Assembly (NCBI GenBank): GCA_031401035.1
Contig: JANNRA010000223.1
Span: 1 to 52,133 of the forward strand
Reading direction: 5' to 3'
Length of the DNA: 52,133 nt
DNA from: JANNRA01 sp031401035
GTDB lineage: Bacteria > Desulfobacterota > Binatia > HRBIN30 > CADEER01
In this document: positions 17,223-25,397 of the stretch, piece after piece
How the letters are laid out: each line of letters starts with the position of its first letter
Numbering within the stretch: position 1 is the stretch's first letter
Made by a program: the position numbers and the translations under genes
Notes under the pieces: model-generated
Databases searched by the model: none
What the model saw: the letters and a program-made list of their open reading frames with translations, nothing else
Told to the model about the DNA's origin: nothing

Positions 17223-18122
17223 TCAGGCTGCCAGGCGCTGCTTGACGAGGCCCGGGATGTCTTCGATGCGCTCGGCGACCGAAATCCCCGCCTTGCCCAA
17301 GCGGGCGATCTTGTCGGCCGTCGTGTCGGCCTTGCCCTCGACGATGGTGCCGGCGTGGCCGAAGCGCATACCGGGCATCTCGTCCATGAATCGGCCGGCC
17401 ATGAACGCGACGATCGGCAGGCGCGATTTCTGCTCGATGACGTAGGTCGCCAGCTCCGCCTCCATTCGGCCCCCGGGCTCGCAGTAGATGACGATCGCCT
17501 TGGTCTCCGCGTCGGCCTCGTACAGAGGCATCAGGTCGGTGTACGTCGACCCGATCACCGCGTCGCCGCCAATCGACACCGCCGTCGACTGCCCGAGCCC
17601 GGCGGCGGTCAGGGTGTTGCACATCTCGGTGGTCATACCGCCGGAGCGTGACATGACGCCGACCGGGCCCTTGCTGAACGCCTTGCGCGCGTCCACCGCG
17701 CGTCCGCCGAGGCCGCCCATCTTCGCCTCGCCGGGCGACAGGATGCCGAGGCAGTTCGGGCCGATGATGCGCGCGCCGCGCAACTGCGCCAACTCGACCA
17801 TCTGCGCCACTTCGTAGCGCGGGATGCGCTCGGTGACGATGACGATGATCTTGACGCCGGCGTCGAGGGCTTCGAACACCGCGTCGCGCGTGAACGCCGG
17901 CGGCACCGCCACCACCGACCCGTCGACACGCGTCTGCGCCGCGATCTCGCGCACGGTGTCGTAGACGGGGATGCCGTAGATGTCGCGGCCGCCGCGGCCC
18001 GGGGTCACCCCGCCGACGATCTTCGAGCCGTAGTCGAGGCACTCGCGGCTCATGTTCACCGCCTCGCGGCCGGTGATGCCCTGAATGATGAAGGTGGTGT
18101 CCTTGGTGATCAGGATCGACAT
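17223..18122 (-). CDS. Succinyl-CoA synthetase alpha-like subunit (CoA ligase)
   Basis: A 299-residue SucD-family protein with an N-terminal CoA-binding Rossmann domain (IIQGITGREAVN, VVGGVTPGRGG) and a ligase domain. The phosphorylatable His is kept in FGHAGTI (about residue 254), as is GPNCLGILSPGE. Other family blocks depart from classical SucD: SRSGGMTTEM replaces SRSGTLTYE, and IGGDAVIGS replaces GIGGDPIIG. Hence an NTP-dependent carboxylate-CoA ligase is likely, but the substrate may not be succinate. Malate-CoA ligase is an appealing alternative given the mcl homologue in the window. The gene sits 3 bases after its beta partner and 5 bases before the ferredoxin. Confidence 0.85.
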   Translation of the reverse strand: MSILITKDTTFIIQGITGREAVNMSRECLDYGSKIVGGVTPGRGGRDIYGIPVYDTVREIAAQTRVDGSVVAVPPAFTRDAVFEALDAGVKIIVIVTERIPRYEVAQMVELAQLRGARIIGPNCLGILSPGEAKMGGLGGRAVDARKAFSKGPVGVMSRSGGMTTEMCNTLTAAGLGQSTAVSIGGDAVIGSTYTDLMPLYEADAETKAIVIYCEPGGRMEAELATYVIEQKSRLPIVAFMAGRFMDEMPGMRFGHAGTIVEGKADTTADKIARLGKAGISVAERIEDIPGLVKQRLAA

Positions 18123-18125
18123 CGG

Positions 18126-19334
18126 TCAGGCGTCCTTCATCTTCGCCACGGCGCGGCCGGCGGCTTCGTACATCGAGACGGTGCGGTCGCAGTACTCGAC
18201 GCCGTAGTGCTGCAGGATCTTGAACCCTTCCGTTTCCCACGAACCAGGGATGCGGAAGATGGCGATCTTGTCGGCCGGCGTGTGGCCCGACTCGATGACG
18301 CCCTTGATGACGCCGCGCGCCACCATGTCGACGCGCGTATTGGAGACGACGTTCATCATCACCGCGATCTTCTTCACGCCCGGCTTGCGCAGGATCAGCT
18401 TGGTCAGCTCGCAGGCCTTGGTGACGGAGGGATTGCCGCCGATCTCGCAGTAGTTGGCCGGTTTGCCGCCGTGCTTGCGGATGGCGTCGAACAGGGTCAG
18501 CGAGCCGCCGCCGGCGCCGATGACGAGGCCGAGGTCGCCGTCGAACTCGACGACGTTGCCGGCGACGCCGCGGTGGTCGCCGGCATCGACCGCGGCGCCG
18601 TCGATCTCGAACTGTGTCGGCGGCCGCGCCTGGCGCTTCTCCTCCGGCGCGATGCCGAGGACCTTGAGAATCGCCTTCTGGCTGTCGCGCGCGTCGTCTT
18701 CCATGTCGACGTGGCCGTCGAGGCAGACGAAGCGGCCGTCTTCGAGCTTCGCCAGCGGGTTGATCTCCGCCAGCGTCAGGCCGTGCGCGATGAAGACGCG
18801 CGCCAGCGTGGCGGCGATACGGCTCAGGGCGTTGAGGTCGCTGCCGCCGATCTGCAGCTGCGCGATCAGTTCCTTGGCCATGAAATCGGAAAAGGGCAGG
18901 AGGGTCGAGAAGTGCCGCTTGGCGATGTGCTGCGGGTGCGTCTCGGCGACCTCTTCGATGTCGATGCCACCCATGTCGCTGCAGATCATCACCGGCTTGC
19001 GCGCGAAGCCGTCCCAGGTGACGCCGAGGTAGTACTCCTGCGCGATCGGGGCCCGCCCCTCGACCAATACGCCGCGAGGTTCGTGGCCGTTGATGGTCAG
19101 TCCGAGGATCGTCTGCGCCGCCTGCGCCGCCTGCGCCGGCGTCTCGGTGAACAACACCCCGCCGGCTTTCATGCGCCCGCCGGTCAGCACCTGCGACTTC
19201 AGCACCGATGGGCCGGCGATCTCCTTCGCGATCGCCTCCGCCTCGGCAGGCGTGTGCGCCACCTTCGAGCCGGTCGGCAGAGGGACGCCGTAGCGGCCGA
19301 AGAGCTGTTTCGATTCGTACTCGTAGAAACGCAT
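18126..19334 (-). CDS. Succinyl-CoA synthetase beta-like subunit (ATP-grasp)
   Basis: A 402-residue SucC-family subunit: an ATP-grasp domain (YESKQLFGRYGVP at the start, LKSQVLTGGRMKAGG, LTLAEINPLAKLEDG with metal-binding residues, DGHVDMEDDA) and a C-terminal CoA-ligase domain. Two usually invariant blocks differ: CEIGGNPS where SucC has LDVGGGA, and NVVSNTRVDMVARG where SucC has NIFGGIVRCD-type sequence. These Gly-rich loops interact with the alpha subunit and phosphohistidine, so the pair forms a divergent branch, perhaps for another dicarboxylic acid. It starts at ATG 19334 and is divergent from mcd, with a 159-base shared upstream region. Confidence 0.85.
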   Translation of the reverse strand: MRFYEYESKQLFGRYGVPLPTGSKVAHTPAEAEAIAKEIAGPSVLKSQVLTGGRMKAGGVLFTETPAQAAQAAQTILGLTINGHEPRGVLVEGRAPIAQEYYLGVTWDGFARKPVMICSDMGGIDIEEVAETHPQHIAKRHFSTLLPFSDFMAKELIAQLQIGGSDLNALSRIAATLARVFIAHGLTLAEINPLAKLEDGRFVCLDGHVDMEDDARDSQKAILKVLGIAPEEKRQARPPTQFEIDGAAVDAGDHRGVAGNVVEFDGDLGLVIGAGGGSLTLFDAIRKHGGKPANYCEIGGNPSVTKACELTKLILRKPGVKKIAVMMNVVSNTRVDMVARGVIKGVIESGHTPADKIAIFRIPGSWETEGFKILQHYGVEYCDRTVSMYEAAGRAVAKMKDA

Positions 19335-19424
19335 GCGTCGTGTCCCGCTGGGTGACGGAGCGGCGGGGATGCCGCTGGCGCGAATCCGAGCCGGCTACCA
19401 CTTTGACGCCAGCAGAGACAAGCC

Positions 19425-19456
19425 ATGCTGCCGGCGCCCTCCACCTCCCGCAGCAT
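19425..19456. promoter_or_regulatory. Inverted repeat in the sucC-like/mcd divergent intergenic region
   Basis: ATGCTGC (19425-19431) and GCAGCAT (19450-19456) form 7-bp arms around 18 bases, between the divergently transcribed ligase operon and mcd. A transcription-factor site, for instance for the LysR-type regulator beyond mcd, is possible but unproven. No convincing -35/-10 pair was found for either gene. Confidence 0.25.
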
Positions 19457-19493
19457 ACTGGTCTGACCCCCGGGCCGATGGTAGGACCGACGC

Positions 19494-21155
19494 ATGGCGA
19501 ACACGACGACGCAGGCGGTGGAACTGACCGGGGTGGAAACGATCGTCTCGACGCTCGACGCGTTGGTGCGCGAGGCGCTGGCCGTGGCGGCGACGCGGAC
19601 TGGCGGCGGCAAGGGCCTCGACGACGAGCAGGTGCACGCCGAGCGCCTGGCCTACGCGGCCACCGAGGCGCGGGCCGCGCGCGACCTGCTCACGTATGCC
19701 GCCGGGGTCGCGGTGGCGCGGCCCGATGCCACCGTGGCGGCCATGGCGGCACTGTTCGCCGGCGAGGTCGCCGCGAAGGTGCGCGCCCAGATCGAGGCCC
19801 ACCCGGATGAATTCGGTATTGCCGATGCGCGCCTCAACGCGACGCTCGGCAGCGCCGCGGTGCGGCAGCTGATCCGCGCCGCGACGGCGGACACCACCGT
19901 CGCCGCCATCGGCCGTCAGGTCCTGGCGCAGCGCGGCGCCAACCACTCGTGGCTGCCGGATGAGTTGGCGGTGATGACGCGGGATTCGGTGCGTCAGTTT
20001 GCCGAAGCCGAGGTGCTGCCGATCGCCGAGCACATCCACCGCCACGACGACCTGGTTCCGGACAGCCTGATCGCGGCGATGGGCGAACTCGGCTTCTTCG
20101 GCATGGCGGTGCCGGAAGAGTACGGCGGCGGCGGCATGGGCAACCTCGGCATGATCGTCACGACCGAGGAGCTGTCGCGCTGTTCGCTTGCCGCCGCCGG
20201 CAGTCTGATCACGCGGCCGGAGATTCTCACCAAGGCGCTGCTCAAGGGCGGTACCGAGGCACAGAAGCAAGCGTGGCTGCCGAAGATCGCCGCCGGGCAG
20301 GTCATGGCGGCGGTGTCGGTGACCGAACCCGATACCGGCTCCGACGTTGCGGCGGTGAAGTGTCGCGCCGAGGCGGCCGAGGTCGGCGGGGTCACGGGCT
20401 ATGTCATCAACGGCGCCAAGGCCTGGTGCACCTTCGCCGGTCGGGCCAACGTGCTGGCGTTGCTCGCCCGCACCGACCCCAACCCGCAGTCGGGCGCGCG
20501 CGGTCTGTCGCTGTTCATCGTTCCCAAGGACACCTTCGCCGGGCACGAGTTCACCATGCAGCAGCCGAGCGGCGGCACGATGCACGGCAAGGCTGACCGC
20601 ACGCCGGGCTACCGCGGCATGCACTCCTTCTCGCTGACCTTCGACAACTACTTCGTCCCGGCGGCGAACCTGGTCGGTGAAGCGGGCGGTCTCAACAAGG
20701 GCTTCTACCTGCAGATGAACGGGTTTGCCGCCGGTCGGCTGCAGACCGGCGGCCGCGCCACCGGCCTGTCGCAGGCGGCGATCGAGCGCACCGCCGAATA
20801 CGCCAACGACCGCAAGCAGTTCGGCCAGCCGATCGGTTCGTACCAGCTCACCCAACACAAGCTCGGCCGCATGGCGACCTACTGCATGGCGGGTCGCCAG
20901 CTCACCTACGCGGCCGCCCTGGCCATGGACAAGGACGAGTCGGTGGCGCTCGAAGGGGCGATGGCGAAGCTGTTCACCTCTGACGTCGCCGTCTGGGTGA
21001 CCCAGGAAGGCCAGCTGGTGCACGGCGGGTGGGGCTACGCCGAGGAGTTTCCGATCTCGCGCTACGTCGTCGACGCGACCGTGCTGCCGATCTTCGAAGG
21101 CGTCAAGCCGATCCTCGAACTCAAGGTCATCGCCCGTCAGCTGCTGGGCGCCTGA
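19494..21155 (+). CDS. mcd: (2S)-Methylsuccinyl-CoA dehydrogenase
   Basis: A 553-residue flavin-dependent acyl-CoA dehydrogenase that would oxidise (2S)-methylsuccinyl-CoA to mesaconyl-CoA, the step after Ecm. Classical acyl-CoA dehydrogenases are about 380-400 residues; this one has an extra N-terminal helical domain of roughly 150 residues, a hallmark of the Mcd branch. FAD/substrate motifs include VPEEYGGGGM, AAVSVTEPDTGSDVAA, NDRKQFGQPI and VHGGWGYAEEFP, and the catalytic Glu is probably in the final block YVVDATVLPIFEGVKPI. The ATG at 19494 is the first good start. It is followed 21 bases later by the convergent LysR-type gene. Assignment rests on length, N-terminal extension and the presence of ecm and mcl nearby. 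Confidence 0.85.
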   Translation: MANTTTQAVELTGVETIVSTLDALVREALAVAATRTGGGKGLDDEQVHAERLAYAATEARAARDLLTYAAGVAVARPDATVAAMAALFAGEVAAKVRAQIEAHPDEFGIADARLNATLGSAAVRQLIRAATADTTVAAIGRQVLAQRGANHSWLPDELAVMTRDSVRQFAEAEVLPIAEHIHRHDDLVPDSLIAAMGELGFFGMAVPEEYGGGGMGNLGMIVTTEELSRCSLAAAGSLITRPEILTKALLKGGTEAQKQAWLPKIAAGQVMAAVSVTEPDTGSDVAAVKCRAEAAEVGGVTGYVINGAKAWCTFAGRANVLALLARTDPNPQSGARGLSLFIVPKDTFAGHEFTMQQPSGGTMHGKADRTPGYRGMHSFSLTFDNYFVPAANLVGEAGGLNKGFYLQMNGFAAGRLQTGGRATGLSQAAIERTAEYANDRKQFGQPIGSYQLTQHKLGRMATYCMAGRQLTYAAALAMDKDESVALEGAMAKLFTSDVAVWVTQEGQLVHGGWGYAEEFPISRYVVDATVLPIFEGVKPILELKVIARQLLGA

Positions 21156-21176
21156 GCGGCGCAGCACCGTCCGGCG

Positions 21177-22076
21177 TCAGCCGAACAATTTCTCGCGCGC
21201 CGCTGCCGAGATCGCCAGCACCGCCGGGTGTTTGAGGCGACGCTCGGCTGAGATGGCGTAGAATCGCTCGCGCACCTGCTCGATGCGGCCGAGCGGCACG
21301 ACGTCGTACTGGCGGCGGATCTCCGCCTCGATGGCGGTCGGTCCGCCGAACAGGCCGATGCCGCGCTCGCCGAACGATTTCAGCAGGGCGCTGTCCTCGA
21401 ACTCACCGGCCACCGCCGGTCGCAGGCCCTGCTGCGCGAACCACTGGTCGAGCGAGCGGCGCAGGACCGTGTTCTCGGTCGGCAACAGGAACGGCGCGTT
21501 GTCGAGCGAACCGGGAAAGCCGCGCCGGTAGCGCGCCGCCAGCGCTTTGGTGCCGAACACCGTCAGCCCGCATTCGCCGAGCAGGTGGCTGAAGGCGCGC
21601 ACCTTGACGCTGGGGTTGAGCGGCGCGTCGGAGAGCACCAGATCGAGGTCGTGCACCGCCAGATCGGCCAGGAGCCGCTCCGGCTTGTCCTCGCGGCAGA
21701 CGATGCGCACCGGATCGGCGAGCTTGAGCGCCGGCTCGATCAGACGGTAGGCAATGAGCTTCGGCAGCTGGTCGGCGACGCCGACGGCGAAGCGCACCGG
21801 CCGGCCGGTCGGTCGGCCGCGCACCGCATCGGTCAGCTCGCGGCCGAGGGTGAAGATCTCATCCGCGTAGCGATACACCAGCCGGCCGGTCTCGGTGAGC
21901 TCGAGGCGCCGCCCGACGCGCTGGAACAGCTTTTCCCCGAAGTGCTCCTCAAGCACCCGCAACTGGCCGCTGATGGTCGGCTGCGCCAGGCGCAACTCGA
22001 CGCTGGCGGCCGACACGCCGCCGGTGCGCGCCACCGTCCAGAAGTACAGCAGGTGATGGTAGTTCAACCACTCCAT
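21177..22076 (-). CDS. LysR-type transcriptional regulator, NhaR-like
   Basis: A 299-residue LTTR. The N-terminal winged helix-turn-helix (about residues 5-65) reads NYHHLLYFWTVARTGGVSAA and LAQPTISGQLRVLEEH; the ETGRLVYRYADEIF stretch and the absence of the usual Cys-rich effector pocket are typical of the NhaR group. The effector domain continues to the C-terminus. The ATG at 22076 has TAGGGAGAT upstream. It is convergent with mcd, so autoregulation and control of the carbon genes is plausible only through its own upstream region or distant sites. NhaR regulators respond to ions in enterics; here the ligand is unknown. Confidence 0.9.
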   Translation of the reverse strand: MEWLNYHHLLYFWTVARTGGVSAASVELRLAQPTISGQLRVLEEHFGEKLFQRVGRRLELTETGRLVYRYADEIFTLGRELTDAVRGRPTGRPVRFAVGVADQLPKLIAYRLIEPALKLADPVRIVCREDKPERLLADLAVHDLDLVLSDAPLNPSVKVRAFSHLLGECGLTVFGTKALAARYRRGFPGSLDNAPFLLPTENTVLRRSLDQWFAQQGLRPAVAGEFEDSALLKSFGERGIGLFGGPTAIEAEIRRQYDVVPLGRIEQVRERFYAISAERRLKHPAVLAISAAAREKLFG

Positions 22077-22177
22077 GGTCGATCTCCCTAGGTCGGCTGT
22101 GTTGATAAGTCACGCCTCGATGTCCTCTGTGCCGATCGATGGTCGGGCGCGTTCAGGACCACTCCGACGGGCGGCGC

Positions 22178-22666
22178 TCACGGCGCCGGCGGTCGCATCT
22201 CGCCGAGCGGCTTGATCATGTACGTGGTGCTGGCGCGCGCGGCGAGCTTGCCGGCGGACCAGATGTCGACTTCGGCATAGGCGCTGCGCCGGCTGTGCCG
22301 CACCACCCAGGCTTCGGCGGTGACCAGGCCGGGAAAGATCGGCTCGAGGTAGTCGATCTTCATCTCGATGGTCAGCAGCGCATTCCCGGGACCGTAGACG
22401 GTGATCAGCGCCGCGGCGACCGCGGTGTCGGCGAGGCCGAAGCTGGCGCCGCCGTGCATGATGCCGGCCGGGTTGCTGGTCGCGGCGCGGTTCTCCACCT
22501 CGAGACGCGCATAGCCGTGGCGCACGTCGGCGACGCGGAAGCCGCAGTGGCCGGGAAAGTACGGATTGTCGACGTTGAACACGTCGAGGATTGCCTGCCG
22601 CGCCGCCGCCGCCAGGGCGGGGAAGTCGCGACCGCGCGAGCCGCTATCGCTCTCGGGTGAGGTCAT
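22178..22666 (-). CDS. PaaI-type hotdog-fold thioesterase
   Basis: A 162-residue single hotdog domain. The catalytic-helix region reads NPAGIMHGGASFGLADTAVAAAL, with the conserved HGG and Asp of the PaaI/YbgC-like 4HBT group, followed by IEMKIDYLEPIFPG, the usual second block. It hydrolyses acyl- or aryl-CoA thioesters and probably recycles CoA from dead-end products of the neighbouring pathways. The ATG at 22666 has no clear Shine-Dalgarno sequence. It is 101 bases upstream of the LysR gene and co-directional. Confidence 0.88.
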   Translation of the reverse strand: MTSPESDSGSRGRDFPALAAAARQAILDVFNVDNPYFPGHCGFRVADVRHGYARLEVENRAATSNPAGIMHGGASFGLADTAVAAALITVYGPGNALLTIEMKIDYLEPIFPGLVTAEAWVVRHSRRSAYAEVDIWSAGKLAARASTTYMIKPLGEMRPPAP

Positions 22667-22719
22667 GCCTGGTGCATATCGCAGGCGCGCTCCGCGCGCT
22701 AAGCACGGGGGCGCGATGC

Positions 22720-22815
22720 GACCTCATCGTCGCCGCGCTGCGCGGCAGCGAGGACATGATGGAGGGCGTCCTGGCCCTCGCGCAGAAGCGCCGACCCGAG
22801 TGGAGGGGCAAATAG
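22720..22815 (+). pseudogene. Remnant of an enoyl-CoA hydratase (crotonase) C-terminus
   Basis: The last 31 codons before the TAG at 22813-22815 read like the conserved C-terminus of crotonase-family enzymes: SEDMMEGVLALAQKRRPEW resembles the usual S/TED-x2-EGxxAFxEKRxPxW ending. No crotonase body precedes it; the in-frame upstream codons (from 22591) do not resemble the family and overlap the thioesterase start. This points to deletion of a gene that stood between the thioesterase and the TPR lipoprotein. The match is short, so chance cannot be excluded. Confidence 0.5.
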
Positions 22816-22836
22816 ACGCGCCCGGCGGGGGATCGC

Positions 22837-23529
22837 TCAGGGTGTGTCGGGGGCCTGGAGAGGCTTGCCGAGGGCCGCGCGTACGGCGTCGGCGCGGCGT
22901 GTGGCCGCCGCCGCCTCATCGGCTCGGCCGCTGTCGTCGAGCAGCGCCGCGTAGTTGTCGAGCGCGGTCGCCAGGGCGTTCGCCTCGGTGGTCTCGAAGA
23001 CCGCGATGGCGCGCTGGTAGAGCGGCTCGGCGTCGGCGAAGTGGCCGGCGGCGGCGAGCAGCAGGGCCAGGTTGTTGAGGCTCTGCGCGGTCTGCACGTC
23101 GTCCGGTCCGAGCGCCGCCTCGCGGATCGCCAGGGCGCGGCGCAGCAGCGGCTCGGCCGCGCCGTAGTCGTCCCGGGCGGCGTGCAGCGCGGCGAGGCTG
23201 GTCAGGGTCGTCGCGACGTCCGGGTGCTGGGCCCCGAGGGCTCGTTCACGCAGGGCCAGCGCGCCGCGCTGGCGCGCGATCGCTGTCGGCAGATTGCCGG
23301 CGGCGCGCAGCGCGCTGGCCTCGCTGCTGAGCGCCGCCGCCTGCGCGAGTTCGTCGACCGGCCGGGCGGCAGGCGTGGCCGCCGGCGACGCGGCGAGCGG
23401 CTCGAGGCGGGGCTCAGACTGGTCGCCGCTGCGCGCCTCGCTGCCGGGGCGGCCGGCGGGCGGTGCCTTCCACCCTTCACTCGCCCCGCAGCCGGCCAGG
23501 AGCAATAGCAGCAGGACCCTCCGCGTCAT
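22837..23529 (-). CDS. TPR-repeat lipoprotein
   Basis: A 230-residue lipoprotein: a hydrophobic signal ending in the lipobox LAGC with the lipidated Cys at 14, an Ala/Pro/Arg-rich linker (about 15-60), then tetratricopeptide repeats of the kinesin-light-chain type (ALALRERALGAQHPDVATTL, ALAIREAALGPDDVQTAQSL, LYQRAIAVFE) to the C-terminus. TPR lipoproteins scaffold envelope complexes; the partner is unknown. It is divergent from the SRAP gene. Confidence 0.82.
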   Translation of the reverse strand: MTRRVLLLLLLAGCGASEGWKAPPAGRPGSEARSGDQSEPRLEPLAASPAATPAARPVDELAQAAALSSEASALRAAGNLPTAIARQRGALALRERALGAQHPDVATTLTSLAALHAARDDYGAAEPLLRRALAIREAALGPDDVQTAQSLNNLALLLAAAGHFADAEPLYQRAIAVFETTEANALATALDNYAALLDDSGRADEAAAATRRADAVRAALGKPLQAPDTP

Positions 23530-23593
23530 GTCGGCCCGTAGAAGGATACGTCACGGTTGAGAACGCAAGCCGCCGTGTGCGAGGCTCGCGGCG

Positions 23594-24301
23594 ATGTGCG
23601 GACGCTTCACGCTCACCGCCACGCCGGAGCGCCTGCGCGAGCGCTTCGCCCTCGACGCGATGCCCGAGGCGATGTCGCCGCGCTACAACATCGCGCCGTC
23701 GCAGGACGTCCTGGCCATCGCCAACCGCGCGCCGCGCGCCGTCCACCCCCTGCGCTGGGGGCTGGTGCCCAGCTGGGCGAAGGATGCCGCCATCGGCCAC
23801 CGCATGATCAACGCCCGCGCCGAGACGCTGGCCGAGCGTCCGGCCTTCCGCAGCGCCCTGGCGCGGCGGCGCTGCCTCGTGCCCGCCGACGGGTTCTACG
23901 AGTGGCGGCGCCAGGGAAAGACGAAGAAGCAGCCCTTCCACGTCCGCGCCCGCGACGGCGCGCCGCTGGCCTTCGCCGGTCTGTGGGAGTTGTGGCGCGG
24001 ACCGGACGGCATCGCGCTTGGATCGTGCGCCATCATCACCACCGCCGCCAACGCGTTGTTGGCACCGATCCACGACCGCATGCCGGCCATCCTGCCGCCG
24101 GCGGCGTTCAGCGCCTGGCTCGACCCCTCCGAACGTCCCGCCGACGCGCTGACCCCGCTGCTCGTCGCGTGTCCGGACGAATGGTTGGAGGCGTTTCCGG
24201 TCTCCACGCACGTCAATTCGCCGGCACACGAAGACCCCGCCTGCCTGACGCCGCTCGACGGATCATCGGCGCTCGCTGGCGACGGCGTGCCGCGACGCTA
24301 G
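23594..24301 (+). CDS. SRAP-domain protein (YedK/HMCES family)
   Basis: A 235-residue SOS-response-associated peptidase homologue, which forms a protective thiazolidine crosslink with abasic sites in single-stranded DNA. The catalytic Cys is C2 after removal of Met (start MCGRFTL). Other signature blocks are RYNIAPSQ, WGLVPSWAKD, INARAET, PADGFYEW with the conserved acidic residue, and IHDRMP with the catalytic His. The ATG is fixed by the required MCGR start. Full-length for the family. The stop codon (TAG, 24299-24301) lies within the left arm of the foldback element that follows. Confidence 0.95.
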   Translation: MCGRFTLTATPERLRERFALDAMPEAMSPRYNIAPSQDVLAIANRAPRAVHPLRWGLVPSWAKDAAIGHRMINARAETLAERPAFRSALARRRCLVPADGFYEWRRQGKTKKQPFHVRARDGAPLAFAGLWELWRGPDGIALGSCAIITTAANALLAPIHDRMPAILPPAAFSAWLDPSERPADALTPLLVACPDEWLEAFPVSTHVNSPAHEDPACLTPLDGSSALAGDGVPRR

Positions 24302-24465
24302 TGTCGTGAATCCGAGATCCCCGCTACAGCTCGGTGAGCCATCGGCGCCCCTGGCTAGGCGCGCCGCCGCAGGAATATCGGGCCATATTCCAAGGCGGCG
24401 CAACGCCGCCAGGGATGTCGAGAGCCAGCGAGATGTGGCGGGGATTTCGGATTCACGACACTAGC
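24297..24465. mobile_element. 169-bp foldback/MITE-like element with 28-bp terminal inverted repeats
   Basis: The left end (24297-24324) and the right end (24438-24465) are inverted copies over 28 bp with one mismatch; both begin GCTAGTGTCGTGAATCCG. The interior is also largely self-complementary: 24361-24378 pairs with 24385-24401 around GGAATAT/ATATTCC, so the whole element could fold into one long imperfect hairpin. Both termini contain CTAG, compatible with a TA or YTAR target duplication as made by IS630- or IS5-type transposases. It has no coding capacity. It fills the gap between two convergent genes and includes the SRAP stop codon, so it may also act as a bidirectional terminator. 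Confidence 0.75.
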
Positions 24466-24477
24466 CGCGCCCTCCGG

Positions 24478-25314
24478 TCAGGCACGCACCCACGCCAGGT
24501 GGGCGGCGATCGCCGCCAACCAGGCCGTCGGGTTCTCGATTTGCGGGCTGTGGGCGGCGTCGGAAATGGTGATCAGGCGGGCGCCGGGAATGCCGGCGGC
24601 GAGTTCGTCCGCGGCGGCGAGAAAGCTGGTATCTTCCGCGCCGACCAGCACCGTCGTCGGACAGGTGATGGCGCCGAGGTGCGCCAACAGCGACGGGTGA
24701 TCGACCACCTCCAGCGCCAGCGCCGCGAAGGCCTCCGGGTCCATCGCCGTCAGGCGCCGCAAGCGCCGCTCCCAGAAGGCCTCGCCCCATTCCGCCTCGA
24801 GGCGACGCTCGGCGGCCGGGCGGGTGGATTCGGCGCCGGCGCGGGCGCGCAGCAGGGTGGCCAGGGTGCGCATGCCATCGCTGCGGGCGATGGCGCCGGC
24901 GGCGGCGAAGGGCGCGCGCAACATGCCGTCGGGCGGCCGCGCGGCGGTGTCCATCAGTACCAGCGACCCGACGCGGGCCGGATAGGCCAGCGCGAAACGT
25001 AGCGCCACCATTCCTCCCATCGAGTGGCCGAGCAGGTCGCAGCGGGCGATGTCGCGCGCCTCGAGCAGGGCAGCGAGATCGGCGACCAACTGCTCGAACG
25101 AGTAGCTCGCCGCGTCGCCGGTGTTGGCCGAGTCGCCGTGGCCGCGGAGGTCGTACAACAGCGTGCGGCCGAGCCCCGCCAGCGCCGGCAGCCGTTCGCG
25201 GAAGTCGTCGCGAAACCCCGTCAGCCCGTGCAGCAGCACCAGCGGGCGCGCGCCGATACCGATGTCCTCGTAGATCAACTCCGCGCCGTGAATCGTGATT
25301 GCCGGCATGAACAT
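24478..25314 (-). CDS. Alpha/beta-fold hydrolase
   Basis: A 278-residue hydrolase of the alpha/beta fold. The oxyanion-side HG dipeptide is in LVLLHGLTGFRDD, the nucleophile elbow is GHSMGG (Ser near residue 98), an acidic residue stands in VLVGAEDTSF and the catalytic His in SDAAHSPQIENP. Sequence resembles 3-oxoadipate enol-lactonase/haloperoxidase-like esterases, but substrate is not deducible. Starts are ATG 25314 or ATG 25308. It is convergent with the SRAP gene across the foldback element. Confidence 0.88.
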   Translation of the reverse strand: MFMPAITIHGAELIYEDIGIGARPLVLLHGLTGFRDDFRERLPALAGLGRTLLYDLRGHGDSANTGDAASYSFEQLVADLAALLEARDIARCDLLGHSMGGMVALRFALAYPARVGSLVLMDTAARPPDGMLRAPFAAAGAIARSDGMRTLATLLRARAGAESTRPAAERRLEAEWGEAFWERRLRRLTAMDPEAFAALALEVVDHPSLLAHLGAITCPTTVLVGAEDTSFLAAADELAAGIPGARLITISDAAHSPQIENPTAWLAAIAAHLAWVRA

Positions 25315-25397
25315 TCCCGTACCACGCCGGCGCCGGACAGTGGAGGGCGCGGGCAGCGTGGACGAGCCGACGGCCAGGCGCTAGAGCATCGTCGCAC

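Noticed and set aside
14557..17445. 962-codon open frame on the plus strand
   Set aside because: Antisense to methylmalonyl-CoA mutase and its neighbours; low-complexity composition with no family motif.
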